Position numbers and translations under genes: made by a program. The notes below the pieces were generated by a model. It did no database searches and had not been told where the DNA came from. It saw only the letters and a list, made by a program, of their open reading frames with translations. Shown here piece after piece: positions 26,836-34,932 of a DNA stretch of 64,000 nucleotides; within the stretch, counting starts at the first letter, position 1, and every line of letters starts with the position of its first letter. Source of the stretch: Lachnospiraceae bacterium UBA4364 (GTDB taxonomy: Bacteria > Bacillota > Clostridia > Lachnospirales > Lachnospiraceae); contig DGSK01000028.1 in NCBI GenBank assembly GCA_002393955.1, forward strand, positions 1-64,000. The letters run 5' to 3'.

Positions 26836-27621
26836 ATGGCTATACTTGAGGTAAAAGACCTAAAAAAGAATTTTGGTAATACCGAGGTGCTGAAAGGCAT
26901 AAGCTTTACTATGGAAAAGGGCGAGGTTCTATCCATAATAGGCTCATCCGGAAGCGGAAAGACCACGCTGCTCAGATGCCTCAATTTCCTTGAAACCGCC
27001 GATCACGGAACCATTTCGGTAGAAGGAAAAACAATTTACGACGGTGAAAGCGCAGTCTTGCGTTCAGAAAAACAGATCCGTAAAAACAGGCTTAATTTCG
27101 GGCTTGTATTCCAGCAGTTCAATCTTTTCCCCCAGTATAGCGTGCTCAGAAACCTTACCCTTCCTCCTGAACTCAACGCTTCAAAAGAAGATATAAATAA
27201 TTCAGGCGGTAAAACAGCTTTCAGAAAGCAGCTTGAAACCAAGGGCATGGAGCTGCTTACCAGGATCGGTCTTGCTGAAAAAAAAGACAGCTATCCCTGT
27301 GAGCTTTCAGGCGGTCAGCAGCAGCGTGTTGCCATTGCCAGGGCGCTTATGCTCACACCGGACATTCTTTGCTTTGACGAGCCTACCAGTGCCCTTGACC
27401 CGGAGCTTACAAGAGAGGTCCTGCAGGTCATAAAGGATCTGAAAAACAGCAACAATACCATGATAGTGGTAACTCACGAAATGGATTTTGCACGAAATGT
27501 GTCAGACCGTATACTCTTCATGTCTGACGGATATGTAGCAGAAAGTGGCGCCCCGGATAAGCTTTTCAACGCTCCTGAGACTGCCGCTCTTAAATCTTTT
27601 CTCAATAATTCACTTAACTGA
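26836..27621 (+). CDS. Amino acid ABC transporter ATP-binding protein
   Basis: 261 aa. Walker A GSSGSGKTT, Q-loop QQFNLFPQYSV, signature LSGGQQQRVAIARAL, Walker B ILCFDEPTSALD and the switch His in VVTHEMDF are all present, so it should be active. A stretch of about 25 residues (ASKEDINNSGGKTAFRKQLE) in the helical subdomain is longer than in the GlnQ type. CAGGTGAAA precedes the ATG. It ends 46 bases before the convergent SH3 gene. Confidence 0.95.
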   Translation: MAILEVKDLKKNFGNTEVLKGISFTMEKGEVLSIIGSSGSGKTTLLRCLNFLETADHGTISVEGKTIYDGESAVLRSEKQIRKNRLNFGLVFQQFNLFPQYSVLRNLTLPPELNASKEDINNSGGKTAFRKQLETKGMELLTRIGLAEKKDSYPCELSGGQQQRVAIARALMLTPDILCFDEPTSALDPELTREVLQVIKDLKNSNNTMIVVTHEMDFARNVSDRILFMSDGYVAESGAPDKLFNAPETAALKSFLNNSLN

Positions 27622-27667
27622 CCCGGAATCTGCTCTGAAGCAATCCTGCAGATCCTTGATTATGTTT

Positions 27668-29203
27668 TCACTGATCAACGTAATCAGTCTTTACATATCC
27701 CGTCTTGCCGTTAAACTTAATCCCTACCCAGCCATTCTTTGCAGACTCGACTATCTCATAGCTCTCTCCTGCGTATGCTAACCCTAGTTTATCACCGCTG
27801 GTTGACGCAGAAGACCTTACATTTACTGTCTCCTTGATAGTTGCCTTGGGCGCATTGCTGTTGCCGGAATCATCACCGCCCAGTTCCTTGAGGAATTCAG
27901 TCTTTATATATCCGTCTTCACCGTTGAATTCCACTTTACTCCATCCGTTTGCACGCTGTTCAAGGCAGATGAGCTGTGTACCTTCATTTACAACTCCCAG
28001 TCTGTCAGCATTCTCATTGTCTGCAGACCTAACGTTTACGGTATCCGTTGTCTCCACCATGATCTCACCGTCCGAGATAACCTCGACCGAATCCTCCGAT
28101 ACGCTGTCGCTTCCGTTATCTTCCACAGCAGCTTCCGCAAGAATCTCTCCAACGGAGTTCTTTATCAGTTCATTCAGAGAATTCATATATGCAGCAAAAT
28201 CGGAATCTGAATCCAGTATCTCATTGTAGTTCGAATCCACCTCATTGAGCAATGCAGTCACATCATCCTGGGCAGACACCTCACGGATATAATCAGCCAG
28301 CTTTTCCTCAAAGTCCCCTGTGTGGACATACAGGCTTCCGTCAGTATCCGTGCATACAAATATGGTAATAAGCCCGGGGGCGGTCTGTTCCCAGTCCTTT
28401 AACTTCAGATCATACGTTGCAAATACAACATAGGAGCCTTCATATGGTCCGGGTTTCGTATAGCAGTTGATATTCTCATACTTCTCAACGTAGATATTCC
28501 TTGCTTCTATCTTGGCCGCTTCCCTGCTGCTCAAAGGCTGCTTTATTACATTGCTGCTTAACAGCTCCTCACCGCTTCGTGCGGCAAAATATTTTGCTAT
28601 CAGGGTATTGACATCCGAATATGCATTTTCAGCCAAAGGCTCTGTCGTAACAACGTATGAATCATCTACATCTGCCTCACTTCCCGAAATGCTGTCCTGG
28701 GAAAGTGACACCTCAGGTGTTCTATTCATATTCCTCGTGACGATCACACCAATCCCGACAATCAGAAGCACCGCAAGCAGGGCACCTCCCACAATAAAAG
28801 GAATCCTATTGCCCGCCGGCTTTCCGGAGGATTTTTTCCTGGAAGACGCATTAAAAGAGCTGTCCCCTAATGGCGTCCATTTCACATTTTTCTTACGTGG
28901 GGATTCATCGAAGCCATCAAACTCATCATCAGAAAGAGTCTCCGTTGCTTCTTCTTCCCATTCCTCTGTATCTTCCCGGATATCATCGGCAACACCTTCA
29001 AGGTCCGCTTCACTATCACGCACAGTTTCTGCCACAGATTCTTCTGCCGTCTCTTCATCGATTCCTGCCGGCTCAGTCTGACTGACATTCTCGTCTATAC
29101 CATCGTGCTGAACATTCTCGGCCTCACCCTTTGATATAGCAATCCTGCCGTCTTTCTTTTTATCGGAATTATTATTTTTTCTGTTTCTGTTTTTCTTGCT
29201 CAT
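27668..29203 (-). CDS. Membrane protein with two C-terminal SH3b domains
   Basis: 511 aa. A basic N-terminus and an acidic stretch (about 30-110) face the cytoplasm. A transmembrane helix lies at about 133-158, and the rest is extracellular. The middle (190-370) is a mostly helical region without a recognised family. Two bacterial SH3 domains end the protein (about 385-445 and 455-511), each starting TVNVRS and each with a GYIKT or GYVKT strand. SH3b domains usually bind cell wall, so a wall-attached sensor or scaffold is plausible. GAGGA lies rather far (15 bases) from the ATG. tRNA-Arg is just upstream on the same strand and may be co-transcribed. Confidence 0.85.
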   Translation of the reverse strand: MSKKNRNRKNNNSDKKKDGRIAISKGEAENVQHDGIDENVSQTEPAGIDEETAEESVAETVRDSEADLEGVADDIREDTEEWEEEATETLSDDEFDGFDESPRKKNVKWTPLGDSSFNASSRKKSSGKPAGNRIPFIVGGALLAVLLIVGIGVIVTRNMNRTPEVSLSQDSISGSEADVDDSYVVTTEPLAENAYSDVNTLIAKYFAARSGEELLSSNVIKQPLSSREAAKIEARNIYVEKYENINCYTKPGPYEGSYVVFATYDLKLKDWEQTAPGLITIFVCTDTDGSLYVHTGDFEEKLADYIREVSAQDDVTALLNEVDSNYNEILDSDSDFAAYMNSLNELIKNSVGEILAEAAVEDNGSDSVSEDSVEVISDGEIMVETTDTVNVRSADNENADRLGVVNEGTQLICLEQRANGWSKVEFNGEDGYIKTEFLKELGGDDSGNSNAPKATIKETVNVRSSASTSGDKLGLAYAGESYEIVESAKNGWVGIKFNGKTGYVKTDYVDQ

Positions 29204-29289
29204 ACTGATTTGAAAAAATCCTCATTTCAGACTAATTCTGCGGTAACACTCCCGGATTACGACAATCCCTTCTATGTTACTTTATTTAG

Positions 29290-29361
29290 TGCACCCGACA
29301 GGAGTCGAACCTGCGTCAAAGGCGTCGGAGGCCTCCGTTCTATCCACTAGACTACGGGTGC
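29290..29361 (-). tRNA. tRNA-Arg (anticodon CCG)
   Basis: Minus-strand cloverleaf: acceptor GCACCCG/CGGGTGC, anticodon stem GAGGC/GCCTT, anticodon loop CTCCGAC placing CCG at 34-36, T arm GCAGG-TTCGACT-CCTGT. It reads CGG arginine codons. CCA is not encoded. Confidence 0.95.
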
Positions 29362-29367
29362 TTATAA

Positions 29368-29393
29368 GGTTACCGAAGACTCCTTCGGTAACC
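29368..29393 (-). other. Perfect hairpin in front of tRNA-Arg
   Basis: An 11-bp perfect stem (GGTTACCGAAG with its complement) and a 4-base loop, six bases upstream of the tRNA 5' end. No T run follows on the minus strand, so it is a weak terminator candidate for the DUF5688 gene or a processing element of the tRNA precursor. Confidence 0.5.
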
Positions 29394-29408
29394 CCAACAA
29401 ACTTGATT

Positions 29409-29437
29409 ATTTTAACATATTTGTAACAAATTGTCTA
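29409..29437 (-). promoter_or_regulatory. Promoter of tRNA-Arg
   Basis: Minus strand: -35 TAGACA (29432-29437), 17-base spacer, -10 TAAAAT (29409-29414). It overlaps the last codons of the DUF5688 gene and points at the tRNA. Confidence 0.6.
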
Positions 29438-30395
29438 CAGGTTCATAATGATATATGGAATATCCCAAAATCTCATCATCCTCAACCTGTGTATCGTTCA
29501 CCTCACGCACCATCCTGCTTAAAGAATCAACATCATCAGCCATTTTGTCAGGTACAAGAATAAGTTCGTGTACAGACGACGGCAGGATATAAAAACCGCC
29601 GCCTGTCTGTTTTGCACAGTCCTTCAGCACATTATCGTAAAGCAGGCAGGATGCACCGAAATATTTTTCTCTGTTTGTAAGTACATATATTCTGGACTCA
29701 CAGCCATTCTTCATCATCTCCAGCATTTCATCAGCAAGGTTCTCCATCCAGGAATCATTTGTGGGATCATATTCCGACGGACAGTTTAGTACACCGTTTT
29801 TAAATTTACGCCTTATATCATCAAGGAAAATATTTCTCATCAGGCTGTCCATTTTATGCAGCTTTGCCGGGAGCATGACAGGTGCATTCTTAAGTGCTAT
29901 CTCATACAGCGTATCCGGATCGGTCTTCCACGCCTCCATATGTGTGTTGTTAATAAGTATCGATGCATTACCGCCTTCACCACCCTCGATCAGATAAAAA
30001 AATACAACCGACATATCATGAAAAGGAAAATTCGGAACATCCTTTAGAAGCTGCTTATTTAGTTCTGTATTAATAAGCTTCATAACTATATGATCCTTTG
30101 CTTTTTCAAACATCTCAAAATTCTCGGGATTAAAAACCAGATGATCCTTATTTACCACCGCAAGGCCTATTATCTCTTCAATGATCTCAGAAAAAATCCG
30201 GCCCGAGCTATACTGTTCGAAAAAATTCTCCAGGTAAATGGTTGGAGCAAGATTACTGTCTTTACCCCTTACCATAAGCCCCTGCAGCACAACCCCGTTA
30301 TTCTTGGTCACGCTCCTTATTTCCACTTGCTTCTCCTCCCCGTAATAATCCTCTAATGACTTTTTAACTTTATTGCAGAATTCTTCGAAATTCAT
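29412..30395 (-). CDS. DUF5688 family protein
   Basis: 327 aa. The whole protein matches what is known of DUF5688, a family common in Lachnospiraceae and usually present in many copies. Features: an N-terminal MNFEEFCNKVKKSLEDYY, a central VNKDHLVFNPENF, and a C-terminal TNREKYFGASCLLYDNVL followed by FYILPSSVHELILVP. The last part resembles the end of a Zn-free peptidase-like fold, but no catalytic motif is visible. There is no signal peptide. AGGAGG precedes the ATG. Function unknown. Confidence 0.85.
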   Translation of the reverse strand: MNFEEFCNKVKKSLEDYYGEEKQVEIRSVTKNNGVVLQGLMVRGKDSNLAPTIYLENFFEQYSSGRIFSEIIEEIIGLAVVNKDHLVFNPENFEMFEKAKDHIVMKLINTELNKQLLKDVPNFPFHDMSVVFFYLIEGGEGGNASILINNTHMEAWKTDPDTLYEIALKNAPVMLPAKLHKMDSLMRNIFLDDIRRKFKNGVLNCPSEYDPTNDSWMENLADEMLEMMKNGCESRIYVLTNREKYFGASCLLYDNVLKDCAKQTGGGFYILPSSVHELILVPDKMADDVDSLSRMVREVNDTQVEDDEILGYSIYHYEPVDNLLQIC

Positions 30396-30427
30396 ATTCT
30401 TTTTCCTCCTGTAAAATAAAATGATTC

Positions 30428-30638
30428 ACTGCAAGCAAGCTTGCAGTTCTGCTACTTTGCTCGTTTTGTTTGACTAAATTTTTAAGATAGTTTCTCGCTC
30501 CGCTCGAAACTATCCCCGGGCATTCGCAATCCGCGGGGCTGCGCCCCGCTACTTGCTCATGCTCGGGGGCGGTCAAAATTTAACCGGCGCCACTGCAAGC
30601 AAGCTTGCGTGGCACGGTTTAATTTTGACCGCTTAAAA
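30428..30638. repeat. Cluster of long intergenic palindromes
   Basis: At least four inverted repeats lie side by side: ACTGCAAG...CTTGCAGT (about 30429-30448), GATAGTTTC...GAAACTATC (about 30485-30513), GCGGGG...CCCCGC (about 30533-30551), and a long hairpin whose 18-base outer arms start GCGGTCAAAATT with one mismatch (about 30569-30632). The inner arms of the last are GCCAC-GCAAG and CTTGC-GTGGC. There are no spacers of constant length and no gene. It lies between the efp terminator and the DUF5688 gene. A related array lies at 46566-46805. Confidence 0.75.
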
Positions 30639-30682
30639 ACAAAAACAGCACATGCAAAATCCGAAAATTTTACATCTGCTGT
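30634..30682 (-). terminator. Terminator of efp
   Basis: Minus-strand stem ACAGCA (30677-30682) with TGCTGT (30645-30650), extended by ATG/CAT and AAAAT/ATTTT, loop TTTCGG, then TTTTTGTTTTT. It lies about 60 bases after the efp stop. Confidence 0.85.
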
Positions 30683-30743
30683 CTTACTTTACTCGGTGAT
30701 TCAGATCAGGGCTAAAACGCCCCGCCTTTAATCTAACAACACA

Positions 30744-31301
30744 TTATACGCGGCTTAAATACTCTCCGGTTCTTGTGTCGATCTTTATCTTGTCTCCTGT
30801 ATTGACAAACAAAGGAACGGAAACCTGTGCACCTGTCTCAACAGTAGCAGGCTTTGTTGCACCTGTTGCGGTATCACCCTTGAAACCGGGCTCGGTATCA
30901 GAAATCTCAAGCTCTACGAAAAGAGGAGGCTCGATTGCGAATACGCTTCCGTTGTGGGAGCAAACCTTAACCATCTCATTTTCTTTAACGAACTTAAGGG
31001 CATCGCCAACTGTATTCTTGTCAAGTGCGATCTGCTCATAATTCTCTGTATCCATAAAGTTGAAAAGATCTCCGTCAGAATACAGATACTGCATTTCCTT
31101 TCTGTCTATACGCGCCTGCGGGCATTTTTCTGTCGGTCTGAAAGTCTTCTCGACAACACCGCCGTTCTTAACATCCTTGAGCTTGGTACGTACGAAAGCC
31201 GCACCCTTACCCGGTTTAACATGCTGGAACTCAACTATCTGATAAACGCTGTTATCATACTCGATAGTCATACCGTTTCTGAATTCGCCTGCAGATATCA
31301 T
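30744..31301 (-). CDS. efp: Elongation factor P
   Basis: Relieves ribosome stalling at proline stretches. 185 aa, three-domain form. Domain I carries the tip loop HVKPGKGAAFVRTKL, where the lysine in PGKGA is the residue that can be modified. Domain III ends with DKIKIDTRTGEYLSRV, as in the family. AGGAGG precedes the ATG. It has its own promoter and terminator. No modification enzyme gene is seen nearby. Confidence 0.97.
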   Translation of the reverse strand: MISAGEFRNGMTIEYDNSVYQIVEFQHVKPGKGAAFVRTKLKDVKNGGVVEKTFRPTEKCPQARIDRKEMQYLYSDGDLFNFMDTENYEQIALDKNTVGDALKFVKENEMVKVCSHNGSVFAIEPPLFVELEISDTEPGFKGDTATGATKPATVETGAQVSVPLFVNTGDKIKIDTRTGEYLSRV

Positions 31302-31342
31302 AAATACTTCCTCCTAAAATAGTCACAAAATAATACTGTACT

Positions 31343-31371
31343 ATCTTACTCTATCTCTTTTCTCATTTCAA
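31343..31371 (-). promoter_or_regulatory. Promoter of efp
   Basis: Minus strand: -35 TTGAAA (31366-31371), 17-base spacer, -10 TAAGAT (31343-31348), about 40 bases before the efp start. Confidence 0.65.
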
Positions 31372-31442
31372 GAGTTTTTTCAAACAGATAACACCTTTTT
31401 CGCAGCAGCTTTCTGCTATCGCTTTAAAAAATACTTTCAGGC

Positions 31443-31889
31443 TCAGTCTCCTGCTTTCCTGATAAGCTCCATCATATGGTCGATTGCCACCAGATACCCG
31501 TCAAGCCCCAGCCCCTTTATCCTTTCATCACATACATCTGTCACAACAGATATCTTCCTGAAATCTTCCCTGCTGTCTACATCGGAAATATGGATTTCTA
31601 TCCTTGGAATATCATAACTTGCAAGGGCATCACGGATAGCATAGCTGTAATGTGTGTATGCACCGGGATTGATTATTATCCCCTGCGTACCATCGGAATA
31701 AGCATCCTGTATGCGGTCGATTATGGCTCCCTCATGGTTGGACTGGAAGACCTCCACCGTATTGTCTGTCTCCTCCGCTTTCTTTGCGATCATTTCCAGC
31801 AGTCCATCATAGTTTTTGGTGCCATATACAGCTTTTTCCCTGATGCCCAGGAAATTAATATTCGGTCCGTTTATTATAAGTATTTTCAT
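31443..31889 (-). CDS. aroQ: 3-dehydroquinate dehydratase, type II
   Basis: Third step of the shikimate pathway. 148 aa, normal for the dodecameric type II enzyme. Motifs: INGPNINFLG, the catalytic Tyr region EKAVYGTKNY, QSNHEGAIID, INPGAYTHYSYAIRDAL and IEIHISDVDSREDFR. AGGGGAAT precedes the ATG. It is 64 bases downstream of aroK, so the two are likely co-transcribed. Confidence 0.96.
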   Translation of the reverse strand: MKILIINGPNINFLGIREKAVYGTKNYDGLLEMIAKKAEETDNTVEVFQSNHEGAIIDRIQDAYSDGTQGIIINPGAYTHYSYAIRDALASYDIPRIEIHISDVDSREDFRKISVVTDVCDERIKGLGLDGYLVAIDHMMELIRKAGD

Positions 31890-31953
31890 GATTCCCCTTT
31901 TCTGCTTTCAAAAAATATGCTATTCCTTTAACTTTTTCCGATGAACCCCTTTA

Positions 31954-32475
31954 CTATGCAAACGCCATGTACGTAAGTATCTCGTCTGCCAGCCCTGCAG
32001 TCGTCATCTCATCCGTAGGTATCACCGCATCCGACGCAGCCATGTAGGCCGGTTCACGGGATGCAAGCATATCCGCGATCTTCTGTTTTTTACTCTCTTC
32101 GGTCTCTCCCTGCAGAAGCGGTCTGCTGTGATCTCCGATAAGACGCATGGCCAGAGTATCCACGGATGTCTTTAAATATATCACTTTTCCAAGCTTCTTT
32201 AAAAGAGCCCTGTTTTCCTCACGCACTGGCATGCCGCCGCCGGTGGAAAGTATTCCTTTAAAGCCTTCATCCAGAAGATTCTTTAAAAACGCTGTCTCCA
32301 TATCACGAAATGCAGTCTCCCCTTCGGAAGCAAAAATATCACTGATACGTCTGTTTTCATTTTCTTCTATACGCTGGTCCGTATCCAGGAGCTCCATTCC
32401 CGTCTTTTCAGCCAGTGCCTTTGCCACCGAGCTTTTCCCGGAGCCCATATACCCGATCAGAATTATATTATCCAT
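31954..32475 (-). CDS. aroK: Shikimate kinase
   Basis: Phosphorylates shikimate. 173 aa. P-loop GYMGSGKSSVAKALAEK, shikimate-binding DTD in LLDTDQRIEE, the STGGG substrate motif, and the lid with RPLLQGETEE. AGAGGA precedes the ATG. It precedes aroQ on the minus strand; the next pathway enzyme, aroA, is 5 kb away on the other strand. Confidence 0.96.
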   Translation of the reverse strand: MDNIILIGYMGSGKSSVAKALAEKTGMELLDTDQRIEENENRRISDIFASEGETAFRDMETAFLKNLLDEGFKGILSTGGGMPVREENRALLKKLGKVIYLKTSVDTLAMRLIGDHSRPLLQGETEESKKQKIADMLASREPAYMAASDAVIPTDEMTTAGLADEILTYMAFA

Positions 32476-32530
32476 GTTTTCCTCTGAAAATCCTCTGCTG
32501 CTAAAATCAAAATTTCTCTTTTACAAACTA

Positions 32531-32576
32531 TACCCGTCCGGCCCGTTTATGAAAATCACACACGAGCGGACGGGTA
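32531..32576. other. Intergenic hairpin between EF-G paralogue and aroK
   Basis: A perfect 10-bp stem TACCCGTCCG/CGGACGGGTA with a 26-base interior that can pair further. No T run follows on either strand, so terminator function is doubtful. Confidence 0.5.
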
Positions 32577-32615
32577 ATCTGTTCTGATAAACAAACTCAG
32601 CTAAAAAGCCGATTC

Positions 32616-34706
32616 TTACTCCGCATTATCAGCCTTGACAGCTTCAGCCCTTGCTGCTACTTCCTTCTCCTGTACATCCGAAGGAGCCTGCTCATAGCGG
32701 ATAAATTCATAGGAATAATCACCTCTGCCACCTGTCATGGATCTGAGCACTGTGCAGTACCCCTGCAGGCAGGACATAGGAATTTCAGCCTCTATGGTCT
32801 GCTTGCCGGCACCTGCAGGATTCATTCCCAGCACTCTTCCGCGGCGCTTGTTAAGGTCACCCATTACATCACCGGTAAAAGCATCCGGTATGGTGACTTT
32901 AAGGGATGCGATAGGCTCTAACAGTACAGGACCTGCTTCCATAACGCCTTTCTTGAAAGCCTGGATGGCAGCGGTCTTGAATGCCATTTCCGAAGAATCT
33001 ACCGGGTGATATGAACCGTCATAAAGAGTAGCCTTTATGCCCACTACCGGATATGCTGCCAGAGGTCCTCTCTGTACTGCCTCTGCTATACCCTTTTCAA
33101 CAGCGGGGAAATAGTTCTTGGGAACAGAACCTCCCACTACTTCCTCCTCAAATACATAAGGCTTGTCAAGGTCACCTGATGACTCGAACCTCATCTTTAC
33201 ATGACCGTACTGACCATGTCCTCCGGACTGCTTTTTATACTTATACTCAACGTCTGATTTTTTCTTTACCGTCTCTTTGTATGCTACCTTGGGATCTGAA
33301 AGCTCGATCTCGATATTGTACTGATCCTTAAGCTTGGAAGCGATCACGTCGATCTGCATCTCGCCTATGCCGTAGATAAGTGTCTGACGGTTCTCACCAT
33401 CATTTACCACCTTCATGGTCAGGTCTTCGTGTCCCATCTTCTGAAGGGCCTGGGCAAGCTTGTCCACATCGCCCTTATTCTTGGGCTTATATCTCATACA
33501 TGTGTAAGGCACAGAAAGCTGAGTCTTTCCATACTGTATCGTATTAGCCTTGGTAGAAAGGGTATTGCCTGTACGTGCTGCGGTAAGCTTTGCTATAGCT
33601 CCGATATCACCGGCATGGAGTTCTTTGATCTCCGTAGCCTTGGATCCGCACATTACATAAAGCTTAGCCACCTTTTCCTCGATATCTTTGTCTTTATTGT
33701 AGATCAAGTCATCAGCCTTAAGCACGCCGCTCATTACCTTGATGAGTGAATACTTGCCGATGAACGGATCCACGATGGTCTTCCAGATATAAGCACTCTT
33801 GGGCTTTGAGAAATCATAGTCAGCCTGGAATATCTCATTGGTCTTAAGTGATACGCCGGCAGCCTTCCTGATGGTAGGAGGCGGGCAGAGCTTAACGATA
33901 TCGTCAAGCAATGCATATGTGCCCTGGCAGAGTGTATTGGAACCCATTGATATAGGGCAGATCTCGTTATTGTTAACGCTTATGCGGAGTGCAGCCCTTA
34001 TCTCATCCTCAGAGAATGTCTCGCCGCCAAAATACCTTTCCATCATGTCTTCGCTGGTCTCAGCAACTGCTTCCATCAGGACATCTGTATATTTTTCGAG
34101 ATACTCCTGTGCATAATCAGGCATATCGCATTCTTTTACTTCCTTGCCTACCCATTTCTGAGCCTTGCCGGATATTACATTTACATAGCCGACAAACTTC
34201 TCATTCTCTCTTATAGGGAAATGAAGAGGTGCTATCTTCTTGCCGTACTTTTCTGTCAGCTCCTCTACCACCTTCCTGAAGGATGCATTGTCCACATCCA
34301 TATCTGTTACATAAAACATTCTGGGTAGGTTGAACTTCTCGCACATATCCCATGCGCGCTCAGTACCTACTTCCACACCAGCCTTGCCGGAAACAACGAT
34401 TATGGCTGCTCCCGCTGCCGAACATGCCTCCTCTGCCTCACCGACGAAATCAAACATACCGGGGGCATCCATCAGATTGATCTTTGCTCCCTCCCACTCC
34501 AAAGGAATGATGCTGGTTGTCAGTGAAATCTTTCTCTTCTGCTCTTCTTTGGTGAAATCTGAAAGAGTGTTACCTTCCTCAATGCTGCCCATGCGGTTCG
34601 TAAGTCCCGCAAGATAAGCCATTGATTCGGCCAGAGATGTTTTGCCCGCACCGCTGTGTCCGAGCAATACGACATTACGGATTTTTTCTGTGGTGTAAAT
34701 ATTCAT
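32616..34706 (-). CDS. EF-G-like translational GTPase (EF-G2 type)
   Basis: 696 aa with the full EF-G domain order (GTPase, domain II, III, IV, V). It differs from canonical EF-G in the G motifs: P-loop GHSGAGKTSLAE; G3 is DAPGMFDF instead of DTPGHVDF, so the catalytic His is replaced by Met; G4 is TDMD instead of NKxD. These changes mark the EF-G2/FusA2-like paralogues, whose role (ribosome recycling, hibernation or stress) is not settled. GGAGG precedes the ATG. The genome must carry a normal fusA elsewhere. It does not look like a TetM-type resistance protein. Confidence 0.88.
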   Translation of the reverse strand: MNIYTTEKIRNVVLLGHSGAGKTSLAESMAYLAGLTNRMGSIEEGNTLSDFTKEEQKRKISLTTSIIPLEWEGAKINLMDAPGMFDFVGEAEEACSAAGAAIIVVSGKAGVEVGTERAWDMCEKFNLPRMFYVTDMDVDNASFRKVVEELTEKYGKKIAPLHFPIRENEKFVGYVNVISGKAQKWVGKEVKECDMPDYAQEYLEKYTDVLMEAVAETSEDMMERYFGGETFSEDEIRAALRISVNNNEICPISMGSNTLCQGTYALLDDIVKLCPPPTIRKAAGVSLKTNEIFQADYDFSKPKSAYIWKTIVDPFIGKYSLIKVMSGVLKADDLIYNKDKDIEEKVAKLYVMCGSKATEIKELHAGDIGAIAKLTAARTGNTLSTKANTIQYGKTQLSVPYTCMRYKPKNKGDVDKLAQALQKMGHEDLTMKVVNDGENRQTLIYGIGEMQIDVIASKLKDQYNIEIELSDPKVAYKETVKKKSDVEYKYKKQSGGHGQYGHVKMRFESSGDLDKPYVFEEEVVGGSVPKNYFPAVEKGIAEAVQRGPLAAYPVVGIKATLYDGSYHPVDSSEMAFKTAAIQAFKKGVMEAGPVLLEPIASLKVTIPDAFTGDVMGDLNKRRGRVLGMNPAGAGKQTIEAEIPMSCLQGYCTVLRSMTGGRGDYSYEFIRYEQAPSDVQEKEVAARAEAVKADNAE

Positions 34707-34776
34707 GCTGTAACCTCCAATCTGCTATTGCGCGCCCCCCGATTTGCGGCAGAACCCGCAGAACCTAAACAGCTAT

Positions 34777-34805
34777 ATTTTACCAAACTATTCAGCCGCT
34801 TACAA
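34777..34805 (-). promoter_or_regulatory. Promoter of the EF-G-like gene
   Basis: Minus strand: -35 TTGTAA (34800-34805), 17-base spacer, -10 TAAAAT (34777-34782). The ATG is about 70 bases downstream of the -10. Confidence 0.6.
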
Positions 34806-34847
34806 GAAAAGTATCAGTCAATTTTCAATAGTGAAATATAATAATAA

Positions 34848-34880
34848 AATAGCCCTATACCATTTTGATATAGAGCTATT
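34848..34880 (-). terminator. Terminator after the lipoprotein gene
   Basis: A 12-bp stem AATAGCTCTATA/TATAGGGCTATT with a 9-base loop. T-rich sequence follows on both strands (TTTTATTATT on minus), so it can work in both directions. It begins 52 bases after the lipoprotein stop. Confidence 0.75.
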
Positions 34881-34932
34881 TTTTCTGTCATCATAACTTT
34901 ATGATATTCTCTTTCAGGTGCACATTTTTCTT

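Noticed and set aside
32616..34706. TetM-type ribosomal protection protein
   Set aside because: The G motifs and N-terminus fit EF-G2-like paralogues, and there is no sign of recent transfer or of a resistance leader.
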